This document shows positions 1-10,448 of a stretch of DNA of 64,000 nucleotides, one piece after another. Positions within the stretch are counted from its first letter, which is position 1; every line of letters starts with the position of its first letter. Origin of the DNA: Erythrobacter sp. GTDB lineage: Bacteria > Pseudomonadota > Alphaproteobacteria > Sphingomonadales > Sphingomonadaceae. The notes beneath the pieces were generated by a model. The model was not told the origin of the DNA and made no database searches. It worked only from the letters and a program-made list of their open reading frames with translations. The DNA lies in the NCBI GenBank assembly GCA_009993635.1, contig JAACTC010000006.1:124001-188000 (forward strand), in the 5' to 3' direction. The position numbers and the translations under genes were made by a program.

Positions 1-464
1 CCCATCTTGGCGTTCGATCCGAACTGTTCGATGATCCCGCCATTGATCACGGTCGGGTCGATCTCGCCGCAGTCCAGCAGCCCGGCGATCATGCTGGTCG
101 TGGTGGTTTTGCCATGCGTGCCTGCAATGGCGATGGTGGATTTGAGCCGCATCAACTCGGCGAGCATTTCCGCGCGGCGCACCACCGGAATTCGGTTTTC
201 GAGCGCGGCCTCGACTTCCGGGTTGGTCCGCTTGACCGCAGTGGAGGTGACCACCACCGCGACGCCGTCCACATTCTGGCGCGCGTGGCCGATGTGGATC
301 GCGATACCTCGTTTTCTCAGCCGTTCGACCGTGGGGCTTTCGGAAATGTCCGATCCCTGCACCTGGTAGCCAAGATTGTGCATCACCTCGGCAATGCCGG
401 ACATGCCGATCCCGCCAATGCCGACGAAGTGAATGATCCCGATATCGGTGGCGACGCCCTTCAT
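1..464 (-). CDS. murC: UDP-N-acetylmuramate--L-alanine ligase MurC (N-terminal part, runs off the left edge)
   Basis: MurC adds L-alanine to UDP-MurNAc in the cytoplasm, the first step of stem peptide assembly. Only the first 154 codons are in the window, and the C-terminal part lies to the left. The visible part has the glycine-rich N-terminal segment GIGGIGMSG (residues 15-23) and the Mur ligase ATP loop GTHGKTTTT (about residues 114-122), a signature that distinguishes MurC from MurD, MurE and MurF. The ATG at 464 overlaps the murG stop as ATGA, so the two are probably translationally coupled. It is the last gene seen in the dcw cluster, in the canonical order after murG. Confidence 0.96.
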   Translation of the reverse strand, partial: MKGVATDIGIIHFVGIGGIGMSGIAEVMHNLGYQVQGSDISESPTVERLRKRGIAIHIGHARQNVDGVAVVVTSTAVKRTNPEVEAALENRIPVVRRAEMLAELMRLKSTIAIAGTHGKTTTTSMIAGLLDCGEIDPTVINGGIIEQFGSNAKM

Positions 465-1669
465 GCCCGGTCGCTCTCCACCGCATCGCGCGCAGCGCCC
501 TGCCCCACGGCAACGCCCTGCGACGCACCGCGCGCGTTGTTCTTGCCCACGCGGATAACGTCCATCAGCTCTGCTCCGCCGAAGCTCTCGACCAGATCGG
601 CGAGGTCGGTCACCGCATCGGGGCGGCCGCAGTTCCATGCCTTGTGCGCCGCCGTGCCGAGCGTACCCGCCCGCTGGCTGAGCACCTGGATCTGGCGCGC
701 GAGTTCCTTGGGCGTGAACGAACTCTGGCGGATCATCCGCGCCCCGCCCGCTTCCACGATTTCGCGCGTATTCGCCGCCTGATGATCGTCGGTCGCGATC
801 GGCAGGGGCACGAGGATCGCCGGGCGACCCACCGCAGTCAGTTCCGCGATGGTCGATGCGCCCGCGCGCCCGATGAACAGGTGCGCATCGGCTAGGCGCT
901 CCGCCATATTCTCGAAATAGGTCGCGAGCTCTGCCGGGATGTCGTGGTTGCGATAGCGTTCGCGCACCGCGCCAACGTCTTCGGGGCGGCATTGCTGCAC
1001 CACCTGCAACCGCTGACGCAGCGCCGGAGGGAGCATCGCCAGCCCATCGGGCACCACCTGCGCCAGAATGCTCGCGCCCTGGCTGCCGCCGGTGACCAGC
1101 ACTTTGAGCAGGCTGTCTTCGGTGAAGGTCGGGAATGGCTCGTCACGCAGCGCGAGGACTTCGGGCCGCACCGGATTGCCGACCAGGTGGACCTTGCGCG
1201 ACCACTTGCCCTTCATTCGTGCAACCTGCGGATAGGAGGTCGCGATGGCGTCCACATTGGAGGCGAGAAGCCGATTGACCCGGCCCATCACCGCATTCTG
1301 TTCGTGGATGACGCTGGGCACCTTGCTGCTGCGCGCTGCCAGCAGCGCGGGCAGAGTGGGGTAGCCGCCAAAGCCGATGACCGCGCTGGGTTCGAACGAA
1401 TCGAACAGCCGCCGCGCCATCTTGCGCCCTTCCATCACCTTCGCCGCGCCGCTGAACCAGCGCAGCGGGTTCTTGCCGAAACGCCCCACCGGCATGATGT
1501 GCGCAGGCATGAAATCGGGCTTGCCCGGAATGTTCGCCCCGCGCTCGTCCGTGATCAGCGCGACATGATGGCCGCGCCGTTCCAGTTCCTGCGCCAATGC
1601 GAAGGCGGGCACCATGTGCCCACCGGTGCCGCCTGCGGCGAGCACGTAATGTCGATTTGCCCCGCTCAT
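461..1669 (-). CDS. murG: Undecaprenyl-PP-MurNAc-pentapeptide-UDP-GlcNAc GlcNAc transferase MurG
   Basis: MurG transfers GlcNAc from UDP-GlcNAc to lipid I to make lipid II on the inner face of the membrane. The 402-residue product has GGTGGH (13-18), GFGGYPT (99-105), HEQN (122-125), TGGSQGA (193-199) and the UDP-GlcNAc-binding block [11 protein letters not shown] (267-277) followed by DDHQAAN (294-300). Family members are usually about 355-370 residues. Here a C-terminal tail of roughly 40 residues, rich in Gly, Ala and charged residues, follows the fold and ends exactly at the murC overlap. The start overlaps the ftsW stop (ATGA). Confidence 0.97.
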   Translation of the reverse strand: MSGANRHYVLAAGGTGGHMVPAFALAQELERRGHHVALITDERGANIPGKPDFMPAHIMPVGRFGKNPLRWFSGAAKVMEGRKMARRLFDSFEPSAVIGFGGYPTLPALLAARSSKVPSVIHEQNAVMGRVNRLLASNVDAIATSYPQVARMKGKWSRKVHLVGNPVRPEVLALRDEPFPTFTEDSLLKVLVTGGSQGASILAQVVPDGLAMLPPALRQRLQVVQQCRPEDVGAVRERYRNHDIPAELATYFENMAERLADAHLFIGRAGASTIAELTAVGRPAILVPLPIATDDHQAANTREIVEAGGARMIRQSSFTPKELARQIQVLSQRAGTLGTAAHKAWNCGRPDAVTDLADLVESFGGAELMDVIRVGKNNARGASQGVAVGQGAARDAVESDRA

Positions 1670-2886
1670 CTGTCCTTATCCTTGTCGAAGAGCAATGTGC
1701 GAAGGCCCGCTGTTTCCCGTGTCAGGAAAGGGTTGCGGCGCGTAAGCGCGAGCAGCAGGCCGAAGCCCATGCATACCGCGATCGTGGAGGAGCCGCCATA
1801 GCTGACCAGCGGCAAGGTCATCCCTTTCGACGGGAACAGCGCGAGATTGACCAGGATGTTGATGAAGGCCTGGCCGCCCAGCTGCGCGGTCAGGCCCGCC
1901 GCAGCGAGCAGCGCGAAGTAATTCTCCTCGCTCGCCACGCGCACCAGCACGCGCAGCACGATGGCGAAGAACAGCAGCACGATGCCGCCACAGGCAAGCA
2001 GCCCGAATTCCTCGCCCACGACGGAGAAGATGTAGTCGGTCTGTGCTTCGGGCAGGCGCATCTTCTTGGTGCCGACCCAGAAGCCCACGCCATCCCAGCC
2101 GCCCGCCAGCAGCGTGCGCTGCGCAAGGTCGACCTGGTCGAAATCGGTCCCGCCGAACAGCCAGGAATCGATCCGGTTGCGGGCATTGTCGTAGAATGCG
2201 TAGGCGAGGCTCAGGCCCAGCAGGCCGCCCACGAACAGGCCTGCAATATGGCGAACGGACACCCCGCCGAGCAGGACGAGCACGAACCATACCCCGGTGA
2301 ACAGGATGGCGTCGCCAAGGTTGGGCTGCGCCATCAGCAGCGTCACGACCACCACCAGCGCGCCGGTGACCAAGCCGAAGACCGGCATCTGCGGATCCTT
2401 CAGCCGCCAACTCATGATCCACGCCAGCGTGATCGCGAAGCCCGGCTTGAGGAATTCGGAAGGCTGGAAGGTAAAGCCCACGTTGAGCCAGCGGCGCGCG
2501 CCGTTCACTTCCGTGCCGATGAAGGGCACCAGCAGCAGCGCCCCGATCATCGCCACCGACAGCAGGATCGCAAAGCGCCGCGCGCTGTCGCGACTGAGCA
2601 TCGACAGGGCCAGCATCGCAGGCACCCCCAGCGCCAGCCAGCGCAGGTGCAGGTACAGGAAATGCAGCGGATCGAGCGTGGTCTGATCGCTCGACAGGCG
2701 GTCCGCCCCCGCTGGAGAGGCCGCCGCGATGGCCGCGCAGCCGACGGCGATCAGTATGACGATCAGCCCCAGCAGCGTGTGATCCAGCTCGCGCCACCAG
2801 ATCTTGAGGCGCGCACGGATCGACTGCCGCTGGCTCGCCCGGCCGGGAAGTTCGCTGGCGACGGCGGTTGCGGGCGCAATGTTCAT
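1666..2886 (-). CDS. ftsW: Lipid II polymerase / division protein FtsW (SEDS family)
   Basis: This is a 406-residue polytopic membrane protein of the SEDS family, the septal peptidoglycan glycosyltransferase that works with the transpeptidase FtsI. About ten hydrophobic segments are visible after a basic cytoplasmic N-terminus. The SEDS C-terminal signature region (LVSYGGSST followed by the last helix) is present near residues 360-370. Its place between murD and murG is the standard dcw position and supports FtsW rather than RodA. Its ATG directly abuts the murD stop with no gap, and its stop overlaps the murG start. A basic region follows the last helix, as is common in FtsW. Confidence 0.95.
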   Translation of the reverse strand: MNIAPATAVASELPGRASQRQSIRARLKIWWRELDHTLLGLIVILIAVGCAAIAAASPAGADRLSSDQTTLDPLHFLYLHLRWLALGVPAMLALSMLSRDSARRFAILLSVAMIGALLLVPFIGTEVNGARRWLNVGFTFQPSEFLKPGFAITLAWIMSWRLKDPQMPVFGLVTGALVVVVTLLMAQPNLGDAILFTGVWFVLVLLGGVSVRHIAGLFVGGLLGLSLAYAFYDNARNRIDSWLFGGTDFDQVDLAQRTLLAGGWDGVGFWVGTKKMRLPEAQTDYIFSVVGEEFGLLACGGIVLLFFAIVLRVLVRVASEENYFALLAAAGLTAQLGGQAFINILVNLALFPSKGMTLPLVSYGGSSTIAVCMGFGLLLALTRRNPFLTRETAGLRTLLFDKDKDR

Positions 2887-4197
2887 TCAGATCGGCTCCC
2901 TGTCGGTGAGCGTGCGGACGAGATGACGGAACTGGTCGCCGCGATCCTCGAAATCGCGGAACTGGTCGAAGCTGGCGCAGGCCGGGCTGAGCAGTACGGT
3001 CTCGCCATTGCGCGCGACCTGCGAAGCCATCTCCACCGCTTTGTCCAGCGTGCCGCAACGGCTGACCGCGCAATGCTGCGTCAGCGCATCGGCAAAGGCA
3101 TCGCCCGCCTCGCCGATGGTGTAGGCGGCGGTGACGCGGCGCATGTGCTGTTCGCACTCGCCGAGGCCGGGCTCCTTGGCTTGTCCGCCGACGATCCAGT
3201 GGATCTTGTCGAACGCGGCCAGCGCAGGCGCGGAGGCGGCGGTGTTGGTGCCCTTGCTATCGTTGACGTAGAGCACCCCGCCCCACTCGCCGACGCGCTC
3301 CATGCGATGCGGCAGGCCGGGGAAGGTGCGCAGGGCGGCGCGAATTTGCTCACCGGACAAACCCAGAATGTCGCACGCTTCGATGGCGGCGGCCGCATTC
3401 TCGAGATTGTGCGGCCCCTGGAGCGACGGCCAGTCCGACTGCTCAGCTGGCGCAAAGCCCCTGTTCGTCAGCACATCTTCCAGAATGCTCGCGATGGAGC
3501 CTTCGGCGAATTGCCCTAAAGAGCGCGCGTCGGTGTAACGGGCGATGGAGTTGTGGCCGCGCGTCTGCATCGCAAACAGGCGCGATTTGCTCGCCGCGTA
3601 AGCCTCGAAACTTCCGTTATATCGGTCCAGATGATCGGGCGTGATGTTGAGCAGCACCGCCACTTCGCAATCGAGCGAGAACGTCAGGTCGATCTGGTAG
3701 CTCGACAACTCCAGCACATAGACCCCGCCCTCGGGAAGCGGCTCCTGCTCGAGGATCGGCAGGCCGATATTGCCGCCCATCGTGGTCGGCGCGCCCGCCT
3801 CTTTCAGGATATGATGCACCAGCGCGGTGGTGGTGCTCTTGCCGTTGGTGCCGGTGATGCCGACGACCTTGTGCGGCGGCAGGTCTCCACGCGCCTGCGC
3901 GAACAGCTCGATATCGCTGATCACTGGGACGCCGAAGCTGTCTGCATGGGGCTTGATCGGATGCGTGTTGAGCGGGACGCCGGGGGAGACAACCACGCTG
4001 TCGAACCCCGTCAGATTTGTTTCCACCGGATCGGCCAAAGTCACGCGGCCCGCGAAGGCTTCGCGCGCCTCGTCCCGCGTATCCCATGCGGTCACCTCCG
4101 CCCCCGCCGCGAGCAGCGCGTTCACCGTCGCCCGGCCCGACCTGGCAAGGCCGAGAACCGCATATCTGCGGCCCTTCCAGGCGGGGCTCATGATCAC
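2887..4197 (-). CDS. murD: UDP-N-acetylmuramoylalanine--D-glutamate ligase MurD
   Basis: MurD adds D-glutamate to UDP-MurNAc-L-Ala. The 436-residue product has the N-terminal Rossmann segment VLGLARSG (14-21), the ATP loop TGTNGKSTT (115-123) and the central [10 protein letters not shown] block typical of the Mur ligase family. Two starts are possible: a GTG at 4197 that overlaps the mraY stop as GTGA, and an ATG two codons later at 4191. The overlap pattern used throughout this cluster favours the GTG, but the protein differs by only two residues. Confidence 0.96.
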   Translation of the reverse strand: MIMSPAWKGRRYAVLGLARSGRATVNALLAAGAEVTAWDTRDEAREAFAGRVTLADPVETNLTGFDSVVVSPGVPLNTHPIKPHADSFGVPVISDIELFAQARGDLPPHKVVGITGTNGKSTTTALVHHILKEAGAPTTMGGNIGLPILEQEPLPEGGVYVLELSSYQIDLTFSLDCEVAVLLNITPDHLDRYNGSFEAYAASKSRLFAMQTRGHNSIARYTDARSLGQFAEGSIASILEDVLTNRGFAPAEQSDWPSLQGPHNLENAAAAIEACDILGLSGEQIRAALRTFPGLPHRMERVGEWGGVLYVNDSKGTNTAASAPALAAFDKIHWIVGGQAKEPGLGECEQHMRRVTAAYTIGEAGDAFADALTQHCAVSRCGTLDKAVEMASQVARNGETVLLSPACASFDQFRDFEDRGDQFRHLVRTLTDREPI

Positions 4198-5264
4198 CGC
4201 AGCTTCAAGGTGGAAAGCCCGATCAGCGCGAGCACGATGGCGATGATCCAGAAACGGATCACGACCTTCGTCTCGCTCCAGCCGAGCTGCTCGAAATGGT
4301 GGTGGACGGGTGCCATGCGGAAAATGCGCTTGCCCGTGCGCTTGAACCAGAAGACCTGGATGATGACGCTCAGCGCCTCAAACACGAACAGCCCGCCCAC
4401 GATGGCGAGCACGATTTCGTGGTGGCTGGCAACCGCGATCGCGCCCAGTGCGCCGCCCAGTGCCAGCGATCCGGTGTCACCCATGAAGACATTGGCAGGC
4501 GGTGCGTTGAACCACAGGAAGGCAAGCCCGGCCCCCATGATGCATGCGCAGAAGATCGCCAGTTCGCCCGCCCCTTCGACGTAAGGAATGCCGAGATATT
4601 CGGAATAGTCGACGCGGCCGGCGAGGTAGGCGATGATCGCGAAGGTGCCCGCCGCGATGATCACCGGCATGATCGCCAGCCCGTCCAGCCCGTCGGTCAG
4701 GTTCACGGCGTTGCCCGCGCCGACGATCACGATGGCCGCGAAAACGTAGTAGAACGGGCCGAGCGGAATGGCCCGGTCCGACACGAACGGCACGTAGAGC
4801 CAGGTGTTGATCTGGCTGACGATGATATAGGCCGCGATGCCTGCGACCACGAATTCCATCAGCAGGCGCACCCTGCCCGATACGCCCTTGTGGCTGTTCT
4901 TGGTGACCTTGTCGTAATCGTCCATGAAGCCGATCGCACCGAAGCCGATGGTCACCGCGAGGCAGGCCCATACGAACGGGTTCGACAGGTCCATCCACAG
5001 CAGCAGGCTGATGACCGCCGCGATCAGGATCATCAAACCGCCCATGGTGGGCGTACCGACCTTCGCGAGATGGGTCTGCGGGCCGTCTTCGCGGATCGGC
5101 TGGCCCTTGCCCTGCCTCACGCGCAACATCGAGATCAGCTTCGGACCGATCAGGAGGCCGAGGAACAGTGCGGTAAGGATCGCCGCGCCAGACCGGAAGG
5201 TCTGGTAACGCACGAGGTTCCAGACCCCTTCGAACCCCATCATTTCTGCTAGAAAATAGAACAT
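4194..5264 (-). CDS. mraY: Phospho-N-acetylmuramoyl-pentapeptide transferase MraY
   Basis: MraY transfers phospho-MurNAc-pentapeptide from UDP to undecaprenyl phosphate, giving lipid I at the inner membrane. The 356-residue, ten-helix protein has PTMGGLMI near residue 72, the DDYDK aspartate motif near residue 115, [13 protein letters not shown] near residue 186 and the C-terminal [10 protein letters not shown] motif. All the catalytic-region motifs of the family are intact. A 24-bp gap separates it from the upstream murF, one of the few non-overlapping junctions in the cluster. Confidence 0.97.
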   Translation of the reverse strand: MFYFLAEMMGFEGVWNLVRYQTFRSGAAILTALFLGLLIGPKLISMLRVRQGKGQPIREDGPQTHLAKVGTPTMGGLMILIAAVISLLLWMDLSNPFVWACLAVTIGFGAIGFMDDYDKVTKNSHKGVSGRVRLLMEFVVAGIAAYIIVSQINTWLYVPFVSDRAIPLGPFYYVFAAIVIVGAGNAVNLTDGLDGLAIMPVIIAAGTFAIIAYLAGRVDYSEYLGIPYVEGAGELAIFCACIMGAGLAFLWFNAPPANVFMGDTGSLALGGALGAIAVASHHEIVLAIVGGLFVFEALSVIIQVFWFKRTGKRIFRMAPVHHHFEQLGWSETKVVIRFWIIAIVLALIGLSTLKLR

Positions 5265-5288
5265 GAACCTGCCGTCCCCGTGAACCCC

Positions 5289-6758
5289 TTAGCCTCGGCT
5301 GACGAAGTGATCGACAAGGCGCCCCAGGCCCACGAAGTTCGATCCTTTTACGAGGATCGCGTCTCCGGCGTTGAGGCCATATTCTTCAAGCGCGGCAATC
5401 GCTTCGGCAGGGTTCGCGCAATGGGCGAAGGGCGGTGCCTTGCCAAGCCCGTTGGCATGGGCAGTCCCCATTTTGCGCACCAGCGGCTCCATTGCCTCGC
5501 CAACCAGCACCGCAAAGTCGACCTGACCTGCCTCGATGGGTTCTAGCAGCTGTTCATGGAACCGGGTGCTGAACTCACCCAGCTCACCCATCGCGCCCAG
5601 GACAGCGATCCGGCGGCTGGCGGGCGTCTGGGCCAGCTGCGCCAGCGTGGCCCGCATCGATGCGGGGTTCGCATTATAGCTTTCGTCGATCAGCGTCGCC
5701 CGGCCGCCTGCGGCGGAAATCGCGTGCCGCGCCCCGCGCCCTTTCAGCCCGCCCATCTCGCCCAGCGCGATGCCTGCCGCGCCAAGATCGCCGCCAACCG
5801 CATAGACGGTCGCCATGACGGCCAGCGAGTTGTCGATCCAGTGCTCGCCCGGTTCGGCCACCGAATAGCACAGGCGCGTATCGTCGATCTGCGCGGTGAC
5901 CAGCGATGCACCGCCATTGGCCGCCGGGATCGCATCGAGCAGGCGGACCCGCGCATGGGCCGACCGCCCGAAGGAAAACACCTCGGCCCCGGCTGCCTCG
6001 GCATGCGCGCGAAGCCGTTCGTAATACGGATTGTCGGCAGGGATGATCGCCGCCCCGCCGGGCTTCAGCCCGGTGAAGATCTGCGCCTTTTCGTCGGCGA
6101 TGGCCTCCATGCTGCCGAGGTTCTCGATATGCGCGGGCGCCAGCGTGGTGATGACTGCGGCATCGGGCCGGATATGGTCCGCCAGCGGCGCGATTTCGCC
6201 CGCGTGGTTCATGCCCATCTCGAACACGCCGAACTTCGCCCGCGCGTTCATCCGCGCGAGGCTGAGCGGCACACCGACATGGTTATTGTAGCTGCGGACA
6301 GAGCGATGCGCCTGCCCCCGGCTGGTACGGTCGAGCGCGGCGAAGATCGCCTCTTTCACCCCCGTCTTGCCGACCGAGCCGGTGACGCCGATGCGCTTGG
6401 CCCCAGAACGGCGGCGCGCGGCAGCGGCCAGCGCGTGGAGCGCAGCGGTGGTGTCTTTCACCAGCACGTGCGGCCAGTCGATCGGCCGGTCCACGATCGC
6501 GGCGGCGGCCCCTGCGGCGAACGCCTTGTCGATGAAGCGGTGGCCATCCATCGCCTCGCCCTGCAGCGCGACGAATAGGTCGCCCGGGCGTATATCGCGG
6601 CTGTCCATTTCGACGCCTGCACACTGGAAATCGCCCGAGGCAACGCCACCGGTCGCCTCGGCGATCTCGGCAGCATTCCACAGCGCCAGCTGCAGCGTAT
6701 CGCGCCGCGAAACGGGCCAGGCGCGCAGGCGCGGATGGGCAAGTGCGGCCGCGCTCAT
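5289..6758 (-). CDS. murF: UDP-N-acetylmuramoyl-tripeptide--D-alanyl-D-alanine ligase MurF
   Basis: MurF adds the D-Ala-D-Ala dipeptide to the UDP-MurNAc tripeptide. The 489-residue product has the ATP loop TGSVGKTG (126-133), the NNHVGVPLS block just after it, and the later ESYNANPAS motif that is characteristic of MurF. The open frame continues upstream to 6782, but the ATG at 6758 overlaps the murE stop as ATGA, matching its neighbours, so that start was chosen. Confidence 0.95.
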   Translation of the reverse strand: MSAAALAHPRLRAWPVSRRDTLQLALWNAAEIAEATGGVASGDFQCAGVEMDSRDIRPGDLFVALQGEAMDGHRFIDKAFAAGAAAAIVDRPIDWPHVLVKDTTAALHALAAAARRRSGAKRIGVTGSVGKTGVKEAIFAALDRTSRGQAHRSVRSYNNHVGVPLSLARMNARAKFGVFEMGMNHAGEIAPLADHIRPDAAVITTLAPAHIENLGSMEAIADEKAQIFTGLKPGGAAIIPADNPYYERLRAHAEAAGAEVFSFGRSAHARVRLLDAIPAANGGASLVTAQIDDTRLCYSVAEPGEHWIDNSLAVMATVYAVGGDLGAAGIALGEMGGLKGRGARHAISAAGGRATLIDESYNANPASMRATLAQLAQTPASRRIAVLGAMGELGEFSTRFHEQLLEPIEAGQVDFAVLVGEAMEPLVRKMGTAHANGLGKAPPFAHCANPAEAIAALEEYGLNAGDAILVKGSNFVGLGRLVDHFVSRG

Positions 6759-8236
6759 CGTGCGGCACTCGCCGCTGCGCATTCACGCGCCACGGTCACG
6801 TCGTCGAAGGGGTGTACCCGCATAGTCTCTCCCGAGCCGATGATCTGGCCCTGTTCGTGTCCCTTGCCCGCGATCAATACGATGTCGCCGCCATGCGCCT
6901 GGCCGATCGCGGTGGCGATGCCGGTGCGCCGGTCGCCAATTTCCACAGCGTCGCTGGTCATCGCCGCGAGTATCGCGCCGCGAATCTTGGCGGGGTCTTC
7001 GCCGCGCGGATTATCGTCGGTCACAACCACCAGGTCCGCCGCCTCGCTCGCCACGCGGCCCATCTCGGCGCGTTTGCCAGTGTCGCGATCGCCGCCCGCG
7101 CCGAAAACGACGATCAGGCGACCGTTCTTGTCCGCATCAACGTGCGGGCGCAGCGCGGCAATCGCCGCCTCCAGCGCGTCTGGCGTGTGCGCGTAGTCGA
7201 CGTAGACCGGCGCGCCCGATTGCGTGATGACCGCACGTTCCAGCCGTCCGCGCACCGGCTGCAACCGACCCACCGCATCCCACAACCGCGCTTCGTCGGC
7301 TCCGGTCACCAGTGCGAGCGCGGCAGCGGTCAGAGCGTTGGCGGCCTGATAGGCACCGATTAGCGGCAGGCGGATCGTGCGCCGTTCGCCATTGCGAGCG
7401 ATTTCGAGGCCTTGGCCGAGCTGGGTCGGCTCCTGCTCGATCAGCGTCAGGTCTTCGCCCTTCGGACCGACGGTAAACACGGCGAGGCCGCGGCTTTGCG
7501 CACGCTTGCGTGCCTTTGCCGACCACTCGCTGCCGTCGGCCCAGATCACTGCCGTCCCGCCGTCCGTCACCACCTCGTCGAACAGACGCATCTTGGCCTC
7601 GAAATAGGCCTCCATCGTCTCGTGGTAGTCCAGATGGTCGCGACTGAAATTGGTAAAGGCCCCCGCCGCCACGGGCACTCCCGAATTGCGATACTGATCG
7701 AGCCCGTGGCTCGACGCTTCGAACGCGACGTGAGTCACGCCTTCCCGGGCGAGGCCTGAGAGGTTGGAATGGAACGTGACGATGTCCGGCGTCGTCAGCC
7801 CGGTAGAGACGCTCTCGTCGTGGGTGGTGACGCCCAGCGTGCCGATGCTCGCCGCGCGCTCGCCCAGCATCCGCCAGATCTGCCGGGTCATCTCGACGGT
7901 GGAAGTCTTCCCGTTGGTACCCGTTACCGCGACGATGGTCTGCGGTACGGGCGTGAAATAGCGTGCCGAGATATGCGCGAAGGCGCGGCGCGGCACGTCG
8001 TCCACAATGTGCAGCGCGCCTTCCACCCGGGCAGAACTGCGCGCAACCACCGCTACCGCACCGGCGGCAATTGCAGCATCGATGAAATCTTCGCCGTTTA
8101 CGACCGCACCTTCGAACGCCCCGAAGACGGTGCCTGGCGCCACCTTGCGGTGGTCGATCGCAAATCCGGTGACCATCGCGTCGCCCGGCCCGCGTTCGGG
8201 CCGATCGGCGGATTCGAGGAGCGTGTTCAGCTTCAC
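6755..8236 (-). CDS. murE: UDP-N-acetylmuramoyl-L-alanyl-D-glutamate--2,6-diaminopimelate ligase MurE
   Basis: MurE adds the third stem-peptide residue. The ATP loop TGTNGKTST is at residues 105-113. The DNPR motif near residue 410 is the established marker for meso-diaminopimelate rather than lysine specificity, so the cell wall is predicted to be DAP-type. The open frame extends upstream to 8362 inside ftsI, but a GTG at 8236 overlaps the ftsI stop (GTGA) and starts the protein where family members begin, giving 493 residues. Confidence 0.96.
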   Translation of the reverse strand: MKLNTLLESADRPERGPGDAMVTGFAIDHRKVAPGTVFGAFEGAVVNGEDFIDAAIAAGAVAVVARSSARVEGALHIVDDVPRRAFAHISARYFTPVPQTIVAVTGTNGKTSTVEMTRQIWRMLGERAASIGTLGVTTHDESVSTGLTTPDIVTFHSNLSGLAREGVTHVAFEASSHGLDQYRNSGVPVAAGAFTNFSRDHLDYHETMEAYFEAKMRLFDEVVTDGGTAVIWADGSEWSAKARKRAQSRGLAVFTVGPKGEDLTLIEQEPTQLGQGLEIARNGERRTIRLPLIGAYQAANALTAAALALVTGADEARLWDAVGRLQPVRGRLERAVITQSGAPVYVDYAHTPDALEAAIAALRPHVDADKNGRLIVVFGAGGDRDTGKRAEMGRVASEAADLVVVTDDNPRGEDPAKIRGAILAAMTSDAVEIGDRRTGIATAIGQAHGGDIVLIAGKGHEQGQIIGSGETMRVHPFDDVTVARECAAASAAR

Positions 8237-9987
8237 TTGATCTCGCTCCTGATCAGGGGACGCAGGTCGGAGATGTCGATGTCGCGGCTCAGGTCGGGCC
8301 GTACATCCAGCAGCGGGCCGATCCGCGGCACCAGCCGCCCCACGATCGGTGCGGCGTTCCATGCAGCGGTACGCTGGAACGAGCTGGCGGTGGTGCCCTT
8401 CGGCTCGTCCAGCATGGCGACCACGACATAGCGCGGATCGTCCATCGGGAACGCGGCTGCGAAGGTCGAGACCAGCAGCTTTTCACGATAACCGCCCGCA
8501 GACGGCTTCTCGGCAGACCCGGTCTTCCCGCCCACGCGGTACCCCGGCGCGTCGGCGCTTTTGCCGGTGCCGTAGATCGCGATCATCCGCAGCAGCTGGC
8601 GCATGCGGGCGCTGGTGTCTTCCTTGAACACCCGGCGCCCTGCCACTTCGGTGCCCGGCTCGACCTTCTCAAGCGTGGCGGGATGCCAGACCCCGCCGTT
8701 GACCATCGCGGCGTAGGCCGAGGCGAGATGCAGCGGAGTGACCGAAATGCCGTGGCCGTAGGCGACGGTCATGGTGGTGATCCGCGACCACCTTTCACCG
8801 GGCCATAGCGGCTTACCGCGTGCAGGAAGCTCGATATAGGGCCGTTCGTCGAAGCCGAGATCTCGCATGGTATCGCGCATCCGATCGCCGCCGAGCTTGT
8901 CGGCGATGCGAGCGGTCACGGTATTGGAGGAGTGAATCAATGCTTCGGGCACATTCAGCGTATCTCCGAGCGGATGACTGTCCGAAAGGGTGCGCCCGGC
9001 AACTTTCACCGGCTTTGCGTCATACCGCAGACCCAGATCGCGCACGATGCCCGCGTCGATTGCTGCCGCCACGGTGAGCGGCTTGAACGTCGAGCCCAGC
9101 TCGTACACCTGATAGGTGGCGCTATTGTAGGAATTGGACGGCTCGTGCCGGCGCTTCTGCTCTTCGGTGCCCACCAGATCGGACGGCTTGATGTCGTTCG
9201 GATCGAACGAGGGGAGCGATGCCAGTGCGATCACTTCGCCGGTGTCCACATCCAGCACCACACCCGTTGCGCCGCGCGCATTGACCGAAAGCATGCCCTT
9301 GCGCAGCTCGTCTTCCAGCGCGCCCTGCACCCGCAGGTCGAGCGCTATGGCGGTCGGCTGACCGCGCAGAGTTTCGTCGGTCAGCCGTTCGTCCAGCACG
9401 GCTTCCATGCCCAGCTTGCCCTTGCCGTCCTTCACGTAGCCGAGCACGTGCGCGGCCATCGATCCCTGCGGATAGAACCGTTCCTTCTCGGCCGGCAGTT
9501 CGAGCGCGGGCTCGCCGATGTCGAACACCCGGTTCGCCTCTTCGGGCAGCAGGCGGCGGCGCAGATACTGCGCATCGCCACTGGCCAGCTTGGCAGCCAC
9601 GTCGGCCCGGTCCAGTTCGGGAAAAATGGCCGCCAGCTCGGCGGCGACTTCGTCCGGCGATTTGACCAGCGGGCTGCCGCCATCCTTCATCGCCTTGGGA
9701 TTGTACCACAGCGCGAAAGCATCGTAATTGCGCGCCAGCGGCAGGCCGTTTCGATCGGTAATCTCCCCGCGTGGCGGCAGAAGGCGCTGCTCCATCGACA
9801 TCGGCATGTCCGGTGCGCCGAGCACGCCGAAGGATGCGATCCTGAGCAGCGCGACCGCCGCGACCAGCCCGAAACCCGGCATAAGGAGCAGCGCGCGCAT
9901 CCGCGCGGTCAGCAGAGTCTCAAGCCGCTTGTTGGCCACTCTGAGCGGGCCAGCAGATACCATGCTGTCGAACGGGAGGCTGGCCAT
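8233..9987 (-). CDS. ftsI: Division-specific peptidoglycan DD-transpeptidase FtsI (PBP3)
   Basis: This 584-residue class B penicillin-binding protein cross-links septal peptidoglycan and partners FtsW. One transmembrane helix (about residues 33-52) precedes a PBP dimerisation domain and the transpeptidase domain. The three active-site motifs are intact: STFK with the nucleophile Ser299, SSN (353-355) and KTGS (488-491). The start ATG shares one base with the ftsL stop (TGATG), which suggests termination-reinitiation coupling. Confidence 0.97.
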   Translation of the reverse strand: MASLPFDSMVSAGPLRVANKRLETLLTARMRALLLMPGFGLVAAVALLRIASFGVLGAPDMPMSMEQRLLPPRGEITDRNGLPLARNYDAFALWYNPKAMKDGGSPLVKSPDEVAAELAAIFPELDRADVAAKLASGDAQYLRRRLLPEEANRVFDIGEPALELPAEKERFYPQGSMAAHVLGYVKDGKGKLGMEAVLDERLTDETLRGQPTAIALDLRVQGALEDELRKGMLSVNARGATGVVLDVDTGEVIALASLPSFDPNDIKPSDLVGTEEQKRRHEPSNSYNSATYQVYELGSTFKPLTVAAAIDAGIVRDLGLRYDAKPVKVAGRTLSDSHPLGDTLNVPEALIHSSNTVTARIADKLGGDRMRDTMRDLGFDERPYIELPARGKPLWPGERWSRITTMTVAYGHGISVTPLHLASAYAAMVNGGVWHPATLEKVEPGTEVAGRRVFKEDTSARMRQLLRMIAIYGTGKSADAPGYRVGGKTGSAEKPSAGGYREKLLVSTFAAAFPMDDPRYVVVAMLDEPKGTTASSFQRTAAWNAAPIVGRLVPRIGPLLDVRPDLSRDIDISDLRPLIRSEIK

Positions 9988-10448
9988 CAGTCGAGGCTCG
10001 CCAGCGCGAGATGCGCCTCTTCGGACTGATCGCCCTCGCCAGCGCCTTCCCCTTCGCCCTCGTGCGAGGCCGCAAGGGGCGAAACCAGCGCGGGATAATC
10101 GCTGGCTTCCATTTCGCGTGCGAAGCGGATCGGTTCGGGCGAGCCGGGCGCGCGCGGCGCGCTGAAGCTTGCCAGCTGGCGCTCGCTTTCGAGGAACTGG
10201 TCGGCGCGCGGCGGGGCATAGCCAAATTCGATCGCGTTCCAGTCGGCCAGCTGCTGCTGGTTGGCGCGGGTTTCGAACTCGGTTTCCAGCGCCAGCTTTT
10301 CGCGTTCAAGATCCACGATCAGGCGCTCTGCGCGCACCACTTCGCTTTTTACCGCGTTGACCCGGAAGGTCAGCAGCATGAACCCGGCGAACACCACACC
10401 GATGCAGATTGCCCAACCGATCTGCCGCAGGCGACTGCCCCTAACCAT
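9987..10448 (-). CDS. ftsL: FtsL-like cell division protein
   Basis: FtsL is a bitopic protein that, with FtsB and FtsQ, activates FtsWI at the septum. This 153-residue product has a short basic N-terminus, one transmembrane helix (about 10-28) and a heptad-rich coiled coil (about 32-65, with [15 protein letters not shown]). The family is too divergent for sequence recognition alone, so the call rests on topology and on its place between rsmH and ftsI. It is longer than typical FtsL (about 90-120 residues), owing to a 60-residue acidic, low-complexity C-terminal tail with Glu-Gly runs. It overlaps the rsmH stop by 8 bp. Confidence 0.85.
   Translation of the reverse strand: MVRGSRLRQIGWAICIGVVFAGFMLLTFRVNAVKSEVVRAERLIVDLEREKLALETEFETRANQQQLADWNAIEFGYAPPRADQFLESERQLASFSAPRAPGSPEPIRFAREMEASDYPALVSPLAASHEGEGEGAGEGDQSEEAHLALASLD

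Noticed and set aside
1676..3157. Minus-strand frame of 493 codons within ftsW and murD
   Set aside because: It is the shifted frame of two genes with clear family motifs and has an Arg/Ala/Gly-biased composition with no domain.
1597..3519. Long plus-strand open frame (640 codons) opposite murG, ftsW and murD
   Set aside because: It runs antisense to a canonical dcw stretch, has no ribosome binding site and a Gln/Arg/His-rich translation typical of GC-rich antisense shadows.
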